Shown: in pieces, positions 37,593 to 46,679 of the stretch | Position numbering within the stretch: position 1 is the stretch's first letter | How the letters are laid out: each line of letters opens with the position of its first letter | Assembly: GCF_036855935.1 (NCBI RefSeq) | Contig: NZ_JASPFK010000001.1 | Location: forward strand, 3,598,501-3,662,500 | Origin: Sphingomonas sp. LR60 | GTDB taxonomy: Bacteria; Pseudomonadota; Alphaproteobacteria; Sphingomonadales; Sphingomonadaceae | Length of the DNA stretch: 64,000 bases | Direction: 5' to 3' | Position numbers and translations under genes: made by a program | Notes under the pieces: model-generated | Told to the model about the DNA's origin: nothing | Seen by the model: the letters and a program-made list of their open reading frames with translations, nothing else | The model's database searches: none

Positions 37593-39119
37593 TTACCGCT
37601 CGCGTGTCGCGGCGAACTTCACCTTCGCGTAGCGATCCTGCACATAGCCGACCTCCCACGCGCTTTTCGCGAGGAACACCGGATTGCCGTCGCGATCCTT
37701 GGCCATCGCCGCGCGGTTCAAATCGGTGAAGTTCTTCAGCTCGGCCGGGTCTTCCGCCGAAATCCACCGCGCGGTGTCGAACGGCGCCGGCTCCAACCCG
37801 GCGGCAACCTTATATTCCGCATCCAGCCGGCTGAGCAGCACGTCCAGCTGCAACTGCCCGACCACGCCGATGATCCAGTTGCTGCCGATCTCGGGATAGA
37901 AGACCTGCGTCACGCCCTCCTCGGCCATGTCGTCGAGCGCCTTGCGCAGTTGCTTGGTCTTGGTGAAATCCTTCAGCACCACGCGCCGCAGGATTTCCGG
38001 CGCGAAGTTCGGCAGCCCCGTGAAGCGCACGTCCGCCTTCTCGCTCAGCGTGTCGCCGACGCGCAGCGTGCCGTGGTTGGGAATGCCGATGATGTCGCCC
38101 GGATAGGCCTCGTCCGCCACCTCGCGATTCTGCGCGAAAAACAGGATCGGCGAATGGACCGCGATCGGCTTGCCGTGCCCGGTCGGGGTCAGCTTCATCC
38201 CGCGCTTGAAGGTGCCCGAGCACAACCGCATGAACGCGATCCGGTCGCGGTGCTGCGGGTCCATGTTCGCCTGCACCTTGAAGACGAAGCCGGTGACTTC
38301 CTTCTCTTGCGGATCGACCGGCGCCGGCTCGGCAGGCTGCGGACGCGGCGACGGCGCATAGTCGCTCAGCGCGGCGATCAGGTCGGCAGGGCCGAAATCC
38401 TTGAGCGCGGAGCCGAAATAGACCGGGGTCAGGTCCCCGTTGCGATACGCCTCGGCATCGAATGACGCGTAACCGGCCTGCGCCAGCTCGATCTCTTCCG
38501 CCACAGCCTCGGGCAATGTCGGCGCGTCTTCGGTCTTGCCCTGGAACAGCCGGCTGTCGCCCTCAGGCCGCGCGATGCGGTTGGTGGACAGGTTGAGGAT
38601 ACCCTCGAACGTCCCACCCATCCCGACCGGCCATGTCATCGGGCAGACGTCGAGCGCCAGCATGTCGGCGATCTCGTCGAGCAGTTCGAACGTCGGCCGC
38701 CCCTCGCGATCGACCTTGTTGACGAAGGTGATGATCGGCACCGAGCGCAGCCGGCAGACCTCGAACAGCTTGCGCGTCTGCGCCTCGATACCGCGCGCGG
38801 CATCGATGACCATGATCGCCGAATCGACCGCGGTCAGCGTGCGATACGTGTCCTCGCTGAAATCCTCGTGCCCCGGCGTGTCGAGCAGGTTGAAGGTCAC
38901 CCCGCCACTCTCGAAGGTCATCACGCTCGACGTGACCGAGATCCCGCGCTGCTGCTCGATCTTCATCCAGTCCGAGCGCGCACGCCGGTTCTGCCCGCGC
39001 GCCTTGACCTCGCCCGCGAGGTGGATCGCGCCGCCGAAATACAGCAGCTTCTCGGTCAGCGTCGTCTTGCCCGCGTCCGGGTGAGAGATGATCGCAAAGG
39101 TTCGGCGGGGAGACGTCAT
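37593..39119 (-). CDS. prfC: Peptide chain release factor 3
   Basis: Translational GTPase that recycles RF1 and RF2 after termination. 508 residues. GTPase motifs are ISHPDAGKTTLTEKLL (G1, about 11-26), RGISVTSSVM (G2), LLDTPGHEDF (G3) and TFVNKVDREGR (G4). The class-specific RF3 segments ARSDWMKIEQQRGISVTS and PVGMGGTFEGILNL separate it from EF-G. Full family length. Confidence 0.97.
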   Translation of the reverse strand: MTSPRRTFAIISHPDAGKTTLTEKLLYFGGAIHLAGEVKARGQNRRARSDWMKIEQQRGISVTSSVMTFESGGVTFNLLDTPGHEDFSEDTYRTLTAVDSAIMVIDAARGIEAQTRKLFEVCRLRSVPIITFVNKVDREGRPTFELLDEIADMLALDVCPMTWPVGMGGTFEGILNLSTNRIARPEGDSRLFQGKTEDAPTLPEAVAEEIELAQAGYASFDAEAYRNGDLTPVYFGSALKDFGPADLIAALSDYAPSPRPQPAEPAPVDPQEKEVTGFVFKVQANMDPQHRDRIAFMRLCSGTFKRGMKLTPTGHGKPIAVHSPILFFAQNREVADEAYPGDIIGIPNHGTLRVGDTLSEKADVRFTGLPNFAPEILRRVVLKDFTKTKQLRKALDDMAEEGVTQVFYPEIGSNWIIGVVGQLQLDVLLSRLDAEYKVAAGLEPAPFDTARWISAEDPAELKNFTDLNRAAMAKDRDGNPVFLAKSAWEVGYVQDRYAKVKFAATRER

Positions 39120-39302
39120 GCGGGTTCCAGCGGTTCGGGCAAGCGCCGCGATCGCGCGGCCATATGGTGCGCGCGAATAGCAGGATGGGCGACGAAGGGA
39201 CAGAGGCGGGTGCGATAGCCTCGTGTCGAGGCTCTGGATCGCGGCGCGCCTCAGACTGCCGAAGAGTCTGGGGCAGCGACGTTGGGGCCATTAAACGACA
39301 AC

Positions 39303-39330
39303 GGCCCGCCCGACAGGTGTCGGGCGGGCC
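39303..39330 (-). terminator. Strong hairpin after the cold-shock gene
   Basis: A perfect 12-bp stem (GGCCCGCCCGAC with its inverse) and 4-bp loop, 28 bp beyond the stop of the minus-strand cold-shock gene. The downstream minus-strand sequence is GTTGTCGTTT, a weak T-run, so an intrinsic terminator is likely but not textbook. Confidence 0.65.
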
Positions 39331-39358
39331 GCCGTTCGTTCACGAGGAACCGGTCTGC

Positions 39359-40198
39359 TTAGCTGCCCGATTCGAGGTTCACGGCCGCATACTTGCCGCG
39401 ACGATCGACCTCGATCTCGAAGCTCAGGCGGTCGCCCTCGTTGAGCGTCGGCATCCCCGCGCGCTCGACGGCCGAGATGTGCACGAAGGCATCCGGCTGC
39501 CCGTCATCGCGCTGGATGAAGCCGAAGCCTTTCATCGCGTTGAAGAACTTGACGGTACCCGTCGCCTTCTCACCGGTCAGCTGACGCTGCGCGCCACCCG
39601 CTGCACCGGCCGGACGCGGACCACGATCGCCACGGTCGCCGAAGCCACCCTCACGCGGAGGCGCACGATCGGTGACCGGCATCGGCTCGCCGTCGATCTT
39701 CAGATCGGTCGCCGAGACGCGGCCGCCGCGATCGACGAGCGTGAAGCCGAGCGGCTGGCCCTCGGCCAGGCCCGACAGGCCCGCCTGCTCGACCGCCGAG
39801 ATGTGCACGAACACGTCCTCGCCGCCGTCATCACGGACGATGAAGCCGAAGCCCTTCTGTCCGTTGAAGAACTTGACCACGCCGGTGCCTTCGCCAACGA
39901 CCTGCGGGGGCATGCCGCCACCGCCGCCGCCGAAGCCGCGGCCACCGCCGCCGCCACTGAAGCCGCCGCCACCGCCGCCGCGGAAGCCACCACCGCCGCC
40001 GCCGCCGAAGCCGCCGCCGCCGCCACCGAAGCCGCGACCGCCGCCAAAGCCGCCGCCGCCACGATCTTCAAAGCCGCCGCCGAAGCCGCCGCCACCAAAA
40101 CCGCCGCCGCCGCCGAAATCGTCACCGCCGCCGAAGCCGTCGCGCTTGTCGCGCCCACGCCCGCCGCGCTGCCCGCGGCCGCCCTTGTCGTAACCCAT
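39359..40198 (-). CDS. Double cold-shock-domain protein with glycine-rich N-terminus
   Basis: 279 residues from ATG 40198 (MGYDKGGRGQRGG...). Residues 21-95 are nearly all Gly with Phe and Arg, in GGGGF and RGG-like repeats. Two cold-shock domains follow: about 104-168 (VVKFFNGQKGFGFI, VFVHIS) and 212-279 (TVKFFNAMKGFGFI, AFVHIS). Both keep RNP1 and RNP2, so both should bind single-stranded RNA or DNA. The linker (170-210) is also Arg/Gly/Pro-rich. Double-CSD proteins occur in alphaproteobacteria; the long glycine-rich tail is unusual and recalls eukaryotic glycine-rich RNA-binding proteins. The 270-bp gap upstream could hold a long leader. In-frame start at 40279 judged less likely. Confidence 0.9.
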   Translation of the reverse strand: MGYDKGGRGQRGGRGRDKRDGFGGGDDFGGGGGFGGGGFGGGFEDRGGGGFGGGRGFGGGGGGFGGGGGGGFRGGGGGGFSGGGGGRGFGGGGGGMPPQVVGEGTGVVKFFNGQKGFGFIVRDDGGEDVFVHISAVEQAGLSGLAEGQPLGFTLVDRGGRVSATDLKIDGEPMPVTDRAPPREGGFGDRGDRGPRPAGAAGGAQRQLTGEKATGTVKFFNAMKGFGFIQRDDGQPDAFVHISAVERAGMPTLNEGDRLSFEIEVDRRGKYAAVNLESGS

Positions 40199-40468
40199 AA
40201 CCCTGTTCGTCTTCCCGGTCCGCCCGATAACTCTCATCAGGGCCACGCGCAGGACGGCGAACGCGGCTCCCCTGGGCACAGGACCTACTGCGCCTCAGCA
40301 CCCCCTTTAGACCATCTTGCGCCAAGCTGCGAATCGTTTTGCGCATCTTTTCAAGCAATGTCCGTGTCACGCCCCGAATCTGTCGCATTGCTGCCACGTT
40401 CCGTCGTAGCGAGACGCGCATGTCACGAAGCGATTGAGCCCGACGGGCCGTCTCGTTACAGGCTGGTT

Positions 40469-41089
40469 ATGGCTGTATATCTGCACGAAGAAGACTTGCC
40501 CGGCGACGTGTTCGCCGCGGGTGCCGCAATTGCGGTGGATACCGAGACGATGGGCCTCATCACCCCGCGTGACCGGCTGTGCCTGGTGCAATTGTCGGAT
40601 GGCAGCGGGGACGAGCATCTCGTTCGCTTCTCGCCGGGCAGCGACTATGCCGCCCCGATCCTGCGTCAGGTGCTGGCCGATCCGGCGCGATTGAAGCTCT
40701 ATCACTTCGGCCGCTTCGACATTGCGGCGATCCGTCACTATCTCGGCGTCGTGGCCGCGCCGGTCTATTGCACCAAGACCGCGTCGCGGCTGGTGCGGAC
40801 CTATACCGACCGCCACGGGCTGAAGGAGCTGGTGCGCGAATTGCTGGGGCAGGACATCTCGAAGCAGCAGCAATCGTCGGACTGGGGCGGCCCGGTGCTG
40901 AGCGATGCGCAGCGCGATTATGCCGCGTCCGACGTGCGTTACCTGCATCGCCTGAAGGAGGAGCTAGACCGCCGGCTGGCCCGCGAGGGACGCACCGAAC
41001 TGGCGCAGGCGTGCTTCGACTTCCTGCCGGCGCGCGCCGAGCTGGATCTGGCGGGCTGGCCGGAGGTGGACATCTTCGCGCATGTCTGA
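40469..41089 (+). CDS. rnd: Ribonuclease D (short form)
   Basis: DEDD-family 3'-5' exoribonuclease of 206 residues. Exo I is IAVDTETMGL (D24, E26), Exo II is LKLYHFGRFDIAAI, and Exo III is YAASDVRYLHRLKEEL. It lacks the C-terminal HRDC domains of E. coli RNase D (375 residues), as is usual for the alphaproteobacterial short form next to lptC. Its last 8 bp overlap lptC (41082-41089). ATG 40469 has only a weak ribosome site. Confidence 0.92.
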   Translation: MAVYLHEEDLPGDVFAAGAAIAVDTETMGLITPRDRLCLVQLSDGSGDEHLVRFSPGSDYAAPILRQVLADPARLKLYHFGRFDIAAIRHYLGVVAAPVYCTKTASRLVRTYTDRHGLKELVRELLGQDISKQQQSSDWGGPVLSDAQRDYAASDVRYLHRLKEELDRRLAREGRTELAQACFDFLPARAELDLAGWPEVDIFAHV

Positions 41090-41714
41090 CGTCGCGCTTC
41101 GCGTCCGATCGGAACGGCAACGCTGGGCGCAACCCGGCGGGCGGCACGATCGCATCATCGCGATCGCCAACCGTGGGCTTCCCGTGTCGATCGGCGTGTT
41201 GTTCGCCTTTCTGGTGATGGCGCCGCTGACGATGGGCGGCGATGCGTCGTTCGTGCTCGACAAGAGTCGGGTCGACGTCGCCAAGGAGCGCATGAAGCTG
41301 CGCGAGGCGCGCTACCGTGGCACCGACGCGAAGGGACAGCCGTTCGAACTCGACGCCGGCTCCGCGGTGCAGAAAAGCTCCGCCGAACCGATCGTGCGAA
41401 TCGCCGGCATGGCGGCGGCGATCCGGCTGTCGGACGGCCCCGCGACGCTGACCGCGCCGACCGGCCGCTACGACATGGACAGCGAGCAGGTGAACGTCGA
41501 CGGCCCGATCAAGGTGCGCGGACCGAACAATTACACGCTCGACACCGACAATGCGGTCGTCGACCTGAAATCACGTCGCTTGCGCTCCACCGGCGCGGCG
41601 ACCGGCACCGTGCGCCAGGGCACCTTCCGCGGCGACACGATGAGCGCCGACCTGGAAGCGCGCACCGTTACGCTCGACGGCAATGCCCGCTTGCGGTTCA
41701 CCCCGAGAAAATAG
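41082..41714 (+). CDS. lptC: LPS export system protein LptC
   Basis: Bitopic inner-membrane protein that passes lipopolysaccharide from the LptB2FG transporter to LptA. 210 residues: one membrane helix near 33-51 (LPVSIGVLFAFLVMAPLTM), then a periplasmic beta-jellyroll with the family's repeats (YRGTDAKGQPFELDAGSA, MDSEQVNVDGPIKV, GDTMSADLEARTVTLDGNARL). Order rnd-lptC-lptA-lptB-rpoN supports the call. Start overlaps rnd. Confidence 0.93.
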   Translation: MSDVALRVRSERQRWAQPGGRHDRIIAIANRGLPVSIGVLFAFLVMAPLTMGGDASFVLDKSRVDVAKERMKLREARYRGTDAKGQPFELDAGSAVQKSSAEPIVRIAGMAAAIRLSDGPATLTAPTGRYDMDSEQVNVDGPIKVRGPNNYTLDTDNAVVDLKSRRLRSTGAATGTVRQGTFRGDTMSADLEARTVTLDGNARLRFTPRK

Positions 41715-41726
41715 AGAAGCCTCCGC

Positions 41727-42263
41727 ATGTTGCGCCTTGCCGTCGCCCCTGCCCTGCTGACGCTGCTCGCCGTTCCCGCGGCGGCGCAGACGCGGCATAA
41801 CACCGCCGCACCGATCGATTTCGGCGCGGATCACATCGAGTTGCAGGATCGCGCCAATCGCGCGGTGCTCTCCGGCAACGTCAAGGTGCGGCAGGCGGAG
41901 ATGACGCTGAGCGCGCAGCGGATGACCGTCGCCTATACCGGTCAGGTGATCGACGGCAGCCCGCAGGTATCGCGGCTCGACGCCAGCGGCGGGGTGACGG
42001 TGGTCCGCCCCGATCAGACTGCAAGCAGCCAGTTCGCCGTCTACGATCTCAACCGCCGCATCATCACGATGCTGGGCGGGGTGAAGCTGACGCAGGGCGG
42101 CAACACCATCAACGGCGGCCGGCTGACGATCAATCTCGACAGCGGCCGCGCGGTGATCGACGGCTCGTCGGTCGCGGGCGGCGCGACCTCGGGCACCGGC
42201 GCGGTCACGCAGGCGCCGGGTGGCCGGGTCACCGGCACCTTCTCGGTGCCAAAGCGCAACTGA
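41727..42263 (+). CDS. lptA: LPS transport periplasmic protein LptA
   Basis: Periplasmic bridge protein of the Lpt machine, 178 residues. A signal peptide (MLRLAVAPALLTLLAVPAAAQ) precedes the OstA-like jellyroll: PIDFGADHIELQDRANRAVLSGNVKVRQAEMTL and MTVAYTG, then ITMLGGVKLTQGGNTINGGRL. It follows lptC by 12 bp and precedes lptB by 107 bp, in the usual operon order. Confidence 0.93.
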   Translation: MLRLAVAPALLTLLAVPAAAQTRHNTAAPIDFGADHIELQDRANRAVLSGNVKVRQAEMTLSAQRMTVAYTGQVIDGSPQVSRLDASGGVTVVRPDQTASSQFAVYDLNRRIITMLGGVKLTQGGNTINGGRLTINLDSGRAVIDGSSVAGGATSGTGAVTQAPGGRVTGTFSVPKRN

Positions 42264-42370
42264 TTGCGGCGCGGCACGTCGGGGTTCCCGTCCGCGCCGG
42301 CTTCCTGCATGAATCCTGCCAGTCGCGGCGTTGACGAAGCGGTAACCCTGTTCTGAGAGAGCGACAGACG

Positions 42371-43165
42371 ATGGACGGCACCACGACAGCGCTGAACCGC
42401 GAAGGGCTCGACCGGGTGGAGCCGATCCACGAGGCCGAGCTGGGCCGCGGGCTGCAGGTCGTTTCGATCGCGAAGAGCTATGACAAGCGCGTCGTGCTGA
42501 CCGATGTGTCGGTGACGGTCGGGCGCGGCGAGGTGATCGGGCTGCTGGGGCCGAACGGCGCGGGCAAGACGACCTGCTTCTATTCGGTCATGGGGCTGGT
42601 GAAGCCCGATTCGGGCCGCATCATGCTCGACGGCGACGACATCACCGGACTGCCGATGTACCGCCGCGCGATCCTCGGCCTCGGCTATCTGCCGCAGGAA
42701 ACGTCGATCTTTCGCGGGCTGACGATCGAGAAGAACATCTCGACCGTGCTCGAGCTTTCCGAGCCGGATGCCGCGGCGCGTGGCGACAAGCTCGAGAAAC
42801 TGCTTGGCGAGTTCGGGCTGACCCGCCTGCGCGACGCGCCTGCGATGGCCTTGTCGGGCGGCGAGCGGCGCCGCGCGGAGATCGCGCGCGCGCTGGCGGC
42901 CGATCCGTCGATCATGTTGCTCGACGAGCCGTTCGCCGGCATCGATCCGATCTCGATCGCCGACATCCGCAACCTGGTCTGCCAGTTGAAGGATCGCGGG
43001 ATCGGCGTGCTGATCACCGACCACAATGTGCGCGAGACGCTCGACATCGTCGACCGCGCCTACATCATCTACGACGGCAAGGTGCTCTTCACGGGCAGCC
43101 CGGAAGAACTGGTGCGCGACGAGAACGTCCGCCGGCTCTATCTGGGCGAGGATTTCGCGCTCTAG
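42371..43165 (+). CDS. lptB: LPS export ABC transporter ATP-binding protein LptB
   Basis: ATPase of the LptB2FG extractor that drives LPS export. 264 residues. Walker A is GLLGPNGAGKTTCFYS, the Q-loop is LGYLPQETSIFRGLTIEKN, the signature is ALSGGERRRAEIARAL, and Walker B is IMLLDEPFAGIDPISI with H-loop ITDHNVRET. About 22 residues longer than E. coli LptB at the N-terminus. The ATG follows a GAGAG stretch. Confidence 0.96.
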   Translation: MDGTTTALNREGLDRVEPIHEAELGRGLQVVSIAKSYDKRVVLTDVSVTVGRGEVIGLLGPNGAGKTTCFYSVMGLVKPDSGRIMLDGDDITGLPMYRRAILGLGYLPQETSIFRGLTIEKNISTVLELSEPDAAARGDKLEKLLGEFGLTRLRDAPAMALSGGERRRAEIARALAADPSIMLLDEPFAGIDPISIADIRNLVCQLKDRGIGVLITDHNVRETLDIVDRAYIIYDGKVLFTGSPEELVRDENVRRLYLGEDFAL

Positions 43166-43203
43166 GCGATGCGGGTCGGGATGCACGCCCTCTCCCGCCC
43201 GTC

Positions 43204-43223
43204 GCCCCTGCGCAGGCAGGGGT
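43204..43223. repeat. GC-rich palindrome between lptB and rpoN
   Basis: Single copy of the GCCCCTGC...GCAGGGG palindrome also present in the 538-667 element and at 11190-11209. It sits 17 bp before the rpoN start in a 74-bp gap and could form a hairpin near the ribosome site. Confidence 0.5.
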
Positions 43224-43239
43224 GACCGGTGATGGCCGG

Positions 43240-44709
43240 ATGAGCCTCGCCCCGCGCCTCGACCTTCGCCAGTCGCAATCGCTGGTGATGACGCCGCAGC
43301 TACAGCAGGCGATCAAGCTGCTGGCGCTGAGCAATCTCGAGATCGAGGGCGTGATCGCCGAGGAACTCGAACGCAATCCGTTGCTGGAGGCGACGCCCGG
43401 CGGTGACGATGTGCCGGAGCCGACGACGGTCGAGACGCCGACCCGCGACGAACCGGCCGGGGCCGACGAACTCGTCGTGTCGGGCGAGGCGACCGGCGAG
43501 TCGCTCGACGTCGACATCGCCGCCGAGCGCTTCGACGATTCGCCGTCCGACCACGCCGGCCTCTCGTCCAGCGCCGCGCCGGCGAGCGGCTCGGGTGAGG
43601 CGCCCGACCTGGATTCGTTCGCCGACACCAGCGAAAGCCTCGCCGACGTGCTGCTCGCGCAAGCCGGGGCAGCCTTCGACGAGGCGGAGTTGTTCATTGC
43701 GCGCGCGTTGATCGATCAGATCGACGAGGCGGGGTACCTCCGCGCCGATGTCGCGGAGCTGGCGCAGCGGCTGGGCGTCGCAGTCGCGCGGGTCGAGCGC
43801 GTGCTGACGATCATCCAACGCTTCGAGCCGACCGGAGTCGGCGCGCGCGACCTTGCCGAATGCCTCGCGATCCAGGCGCGCGAGGTCGATCGCTACGATC
43901 CGTGCATGGCGCGGCTGCTCGATCATCTCGATCTGCTCGCACGCGGTGATCTGACGCGGCTCAAGCGGCTGTGTCAGGTCGACGACGAGGATATGGCGGA
44001 CATGATCCGCGAGCTGCGTGCCTATGATCCCAAGCCCGGCTGTCGCTACGGCGGCGAACCGCCCGCGCCGGTCATCCCCGATCTGTCGGTGACGCGGACC
44101 AAGGCCGGCTGGGCGATCGAGCTGAACGCCGCGACGCTTCCGCGGGTGTTGGTCAACAAGGGCTATTACAGCGAGCTGGCGGGCGGCAAGCAGGACAAGG
44201 CCGGCAAGGCGTGGCTCGCCGACAAGCTCGCCAGCGCCAATTGGCTGGTCAAGGCACTCGACCAGCGGCAACGCACGATCGTGCGCGTCGCGACCGAGAT
44301 CGTAAAGCAGCAGGAAGCGTTCTTTCTCCGTGGCGTCGCGCATCTCCGCCCGCTGACGCTGCGCCAGATCGCCGAGGCGATCGACCTGCACGAGTCGACC
44401 GTCAGCCGCGTCACGAGCAACAAATATCTCAGCTGCGCGCGCGGCGTGTTCGAGCTGAAATACTTCTTCACCTCGGCGATCGCCGCGGCCGATGGCGGTG
44501 ATGCGGTGTCGGCGGAGGCGGTGAAGAGCGCGATCCGCGCGCTGATCGCAGGCGAAGGCGATACGATCCTGTCCGACGATACCCTGGTCGAGCAGCTCAA
44601 CGCGAAGGGCTTCGATATCGCGCGCCGCACCGTCGCCAAATATCGCGAAGCGATGGGGATCGGCAGTTCGGTGCAACGCCGCCGTGCCCGCGCGCTGCAA
44701 CGCGCCTGA
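43240..44709 (+). CDS. rpoN: RNA polymerase sigma-54 factor RpoN
   Basis: Alternative sigma factor for -24/-12 promoters, needing enhancer-binding ATPases such as NtrC. 489 residues. Region I is the Gln/Leu-rich activator-contacting start (LRQSQSLVMTPQLQQAIKLLALSNLEI). Region II is acidic (about 50-135). The core-binding region includes FEPTGVGARDLAECL, and the C-terminal RpoN box is ARRTVAKYRE, fully canonical. ATG 43240 places region I right at the start. Its position after lptB is the common alphaproteobacterial order; the usual downstream hpf and ptsN genes are absent here. Confidence 0.97.
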   Translation: MSLAPRLDLRQSQSLVMTPQLQQAIKLLALSNLEIEGVIAEELERNPLLEATPGGDDVPEPTTVETPTRDEPAGADELVVSGEATGESLDVDIAAERFDDSPSDHAGLSSSAAPASGSGEAPDLDSFADTSESLADVLLAQAGAAFDEAELFIARALIDQIDEAGYLRADVAELAQRLGVAVARVERVLTIIQRFEPTGVGARDLAECLAIQAREVDRYDPCMARLLDHLDLLARGDLTRLKRLCQVDDEDMADMIRELRAYDPKPGCRYGGEPPAPVIPDLSVTRTKAGWAIELNAATLPRVLVNKGYYSELAGGKQDKAGKAWLADKLASANWLVKALDQRQRTIVRVATEIVKQQEAFFLRGVAHLRPLTLRQIAEAIDLHESTVSRVTSNKYLSCARGVFELKYFFTSAIAAADGGDAVSAEAVKSAIRALIAGEGDTILSDDTLVEQLNAKGFDIARRTVAKYREAMGIGSSVQRRRARALQRA

Positions 44710-44733
44710 GGGTCAGTCGAAAGCTCCCGAGCG

Positions 44734-46173
44734 TCAGCCGACCGGCATCGTCTTCGCGGCCGGCTCGCATTCGGCCATCGCCTGTTCCTCGCCCTCGTGC
44801 GGCGCGGCGGGCAGCTTGCTGCGCCGCCAGCCGCCGTGACGATAGAAAGCGATCATCATCAGCATCGAGCCGATCGACCCGGCCGGGAAACTCCACCAGA
44901 TCGCGTCCGCGCCCCATGTCGGCTCCAGCCCGGCTGCCATGCCGAGCCGCAGCGGGAACATCGCGAGCGCGAGGATCACCAGCGGCCCGACCACCGCACC
45001 GTTCGCGCGCACCGTCGCCGACAGGACCATCGACACACCGAACAGCACGAAGCTCCACGCCGCGATCAGGTTGATCCGCACCGCGATATCGACCGCGCCG
45101 CTGTCCTGCCCGAGGAACAGCCACAAGACGTGCCGGTCGAGCAGGGTCAGCAGCACGACCAGCCCGCCGGTGAGCGCCAGATTGGTGACGATTCCGACCC
45201 GCGTGATCCGATCGACGCGCGACCACGCCCCCGCGCCGATATTCTGCGCCGCCATCGCGCTGACCGCCGCGCCGACCGCCATCGCGGGCATCTGGACATA
45301 GGTCCATAACTGGTTCGCCGCGCCGTACGCCGCGGTCGTCGCCGTGCCGTGGCGATTGACCAGCCCGATCATCGCCAGCGCCGAGGTCGAGACCACCAGC
45401 ATCTGCAGCCCCATCGGTACGCCCTTGGCGACGATCGTCCGCAGCAGCGCCGCGTCGGGCAGGACATAGCGCCACTCCGCACCCCGCAACCGGATCGGCA
45501 GATCGCGGCGATAGATGTAGACGAGCAGCGCGACCAGCGACACCGTATTGGCGATCAGCGTTGCGGTTGCCGATCCCTCGATCCCCAGCGCCGGTACCGG
45601 GCCGTAGCCGCGGATCAGCAACGGATTGAGCGCCACGTCGATCACGGAACCCAGCGCCATGAACTTGAGCGGGGTGATCGAGTCACCGGTGCCGCGCAGC
45701 GCCATCGTCAGCAGCACGCTGACGAATCCCGGCACCATCGCGACGAAGATCACGCGCAGATAGGCGAGCGCCAGTGGATAGACCTCCGCCGGTGTCGCCA
45801 GCACGCGCAGGATCGCTGGCGCGGCGAGCAATCCGACGGCCACGGTGACGATCGACAACAGCGTGAACAGCCCGACCGACGTGCCGAGCACGCGCCGCAC
45901 CGCATCCAGATCGCGCCGGCCCATGTTCTGGCCGATCATGATCGTCGCGGCCATGCCGAAGCCGAACACCGCCGCGATCAGCAGGAACATGATGATATTG
46001 GCGTTGGTGGTCGCCGCCAGCGCACGTTCGCCGAGGAATTGCCCGATCCAGATCGCGTTGATCGACCCGTTGAGCGATTGCAGGATACTGGAGCCGAGCG
46101 TCGGCAGCGCGAACACCAGCAACGTCCGCCCTATCGGACCGGTCGTCAAATCCTGTTGCGATCCGCGCGCCAT
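44734..46173 (-). CDS. MATE-family efflux transporter
   Basis: 479 residues, 12 predicted membrane helices in two halves typical of NorM/DinF-type exporters driven by Na+ or H+. Conserved points include TGPIGRTLLVFALPTLGSSILQSLNGSINAIWIG at the start and GFGMAATIMIGQNMGRRD in the first half. The second half has AAYGAANQLWTYVQMPAMAVGAAVSAMAAQNIGAG, mirroring the first. Substrate not predictable. Convergent with rpoN with 24 bp between stops. Confidence 0.93.
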   Translation of the reverse strand: MARGSQQDLTTGPIGRTLLVFALPTLGSSILQSLNGSINAIWIGQFLGERALAATTNANIIMFLLIAAVFGFGMAATIMIGQNMGRRDLDAVRRVLGTSVGLFTLLSIVTVAVGLLAAPAILRVLATPAEVYPLALAYLRVIFVAMVPGFVSVLLTMALRGTGDSITPLKFMALGSVIDVALNPLLIRGYGPVPALGIEGSATATLIANTVSLVALLVYIYRRDLPIRLRGAEWRYVLPDAALLRTIVAKGVPMGLQMLVVSTSALAMIGLVNRHGTATTAAYGAANQLWTYVQMPAMAVGAAVSAMAAQNIGAGAWSRVDRITRVGIVTNLALTGGLVVLLTLLDRHVLWLFLGQDSGAVDIAVRINLIAAWSFVLFGVSMVLSATVRANGAVVGPLVILALAMFPLRLGMAAGLEPTWGADAIWWSFPAGSIGSMLMMIAFYRHGGWRRSKLPAAPHEGEEQAMAECEPAAKTMPVG

Positions 46174-46230
46174 CTTCTGTCCCCTTGATTGCTGCTCTAG
46201 CGCGCGGGCGGCGGCGGCGACAGGGGGCGA

Positions 46231-46599
46231 TCAGCGTCGCTCGCGATCCGCCGCGTCACGGTCACGAAGATCGGCACCGGCGTTTTCCAGCGCAGCCCCC
46301 GCGCGATCCCGCGTCCGGTCGCCGTGGCGGCGGATTTCGTCCTCCAGCCGGTCGGATGCCTCGGAGATACGATCCGCGGCGCGATCGATCTGATCGGCGG
46401 CAAGGCCATCGACGCGATTGGTGACGTGGTCGGCAAGACGATCGGTCAGCGAGTCGACGCTCTGCACGACATTGTCGGAGGCGCGTTCGATGTCGGAGGC
46501 GATCGCATTGCCGGTGCGCTCGGCATGATCCTCGGCGCGGTCCGAGCAGGCGGGGAGCGCCAGCGCGGCGAGCGGAACGAGCAGGGCGAGCGGCTTCAT
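46231..46599 (-). CDS. Hypothetical lipoprotein with amphipathic helices
   Basis: 122 residues with a lipoprotein signal (MKPLALLVPLAALALPAC). The mature part is highly charged, rich in Asp, Arg and Ala, and reads as continuous heptad-like helices (DRLADHVTNRVDGLAADQIDRAADRISEASDRLEDEI). A strong site (GGAGG) precedes the ATG. No family recognised; it may be a periplasmic coiled coil of the Lpp or apolipophorin-like type. Confidence 0.75.
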   Translation of the reverse strand: MKPLALLVPLAALALPACSDRAEDHAERTGNAIASDIERASDNVVQSVDSLTDRLADHVTNRVDGLAADQIDRAADRISEASDRLEDEIRRHGDRTRDRAGAALENAGADLRDRDAADRERR

Positions 46600-46679
46600 C
46601 GTCTTCCTCCGTGGTTTGGCGTGGTCAATCGCCGAACTCGCAGCTTTGTTGCGTCATGCTCCGCGGAGCGAGCGGCCGA

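Noticed and set aside
39700..40158. Alanine/valine-rich minus-strand frame in the glycine tract
   Set aside because: Out-of-frame reading of GGN repeats in the cold-shock gene.
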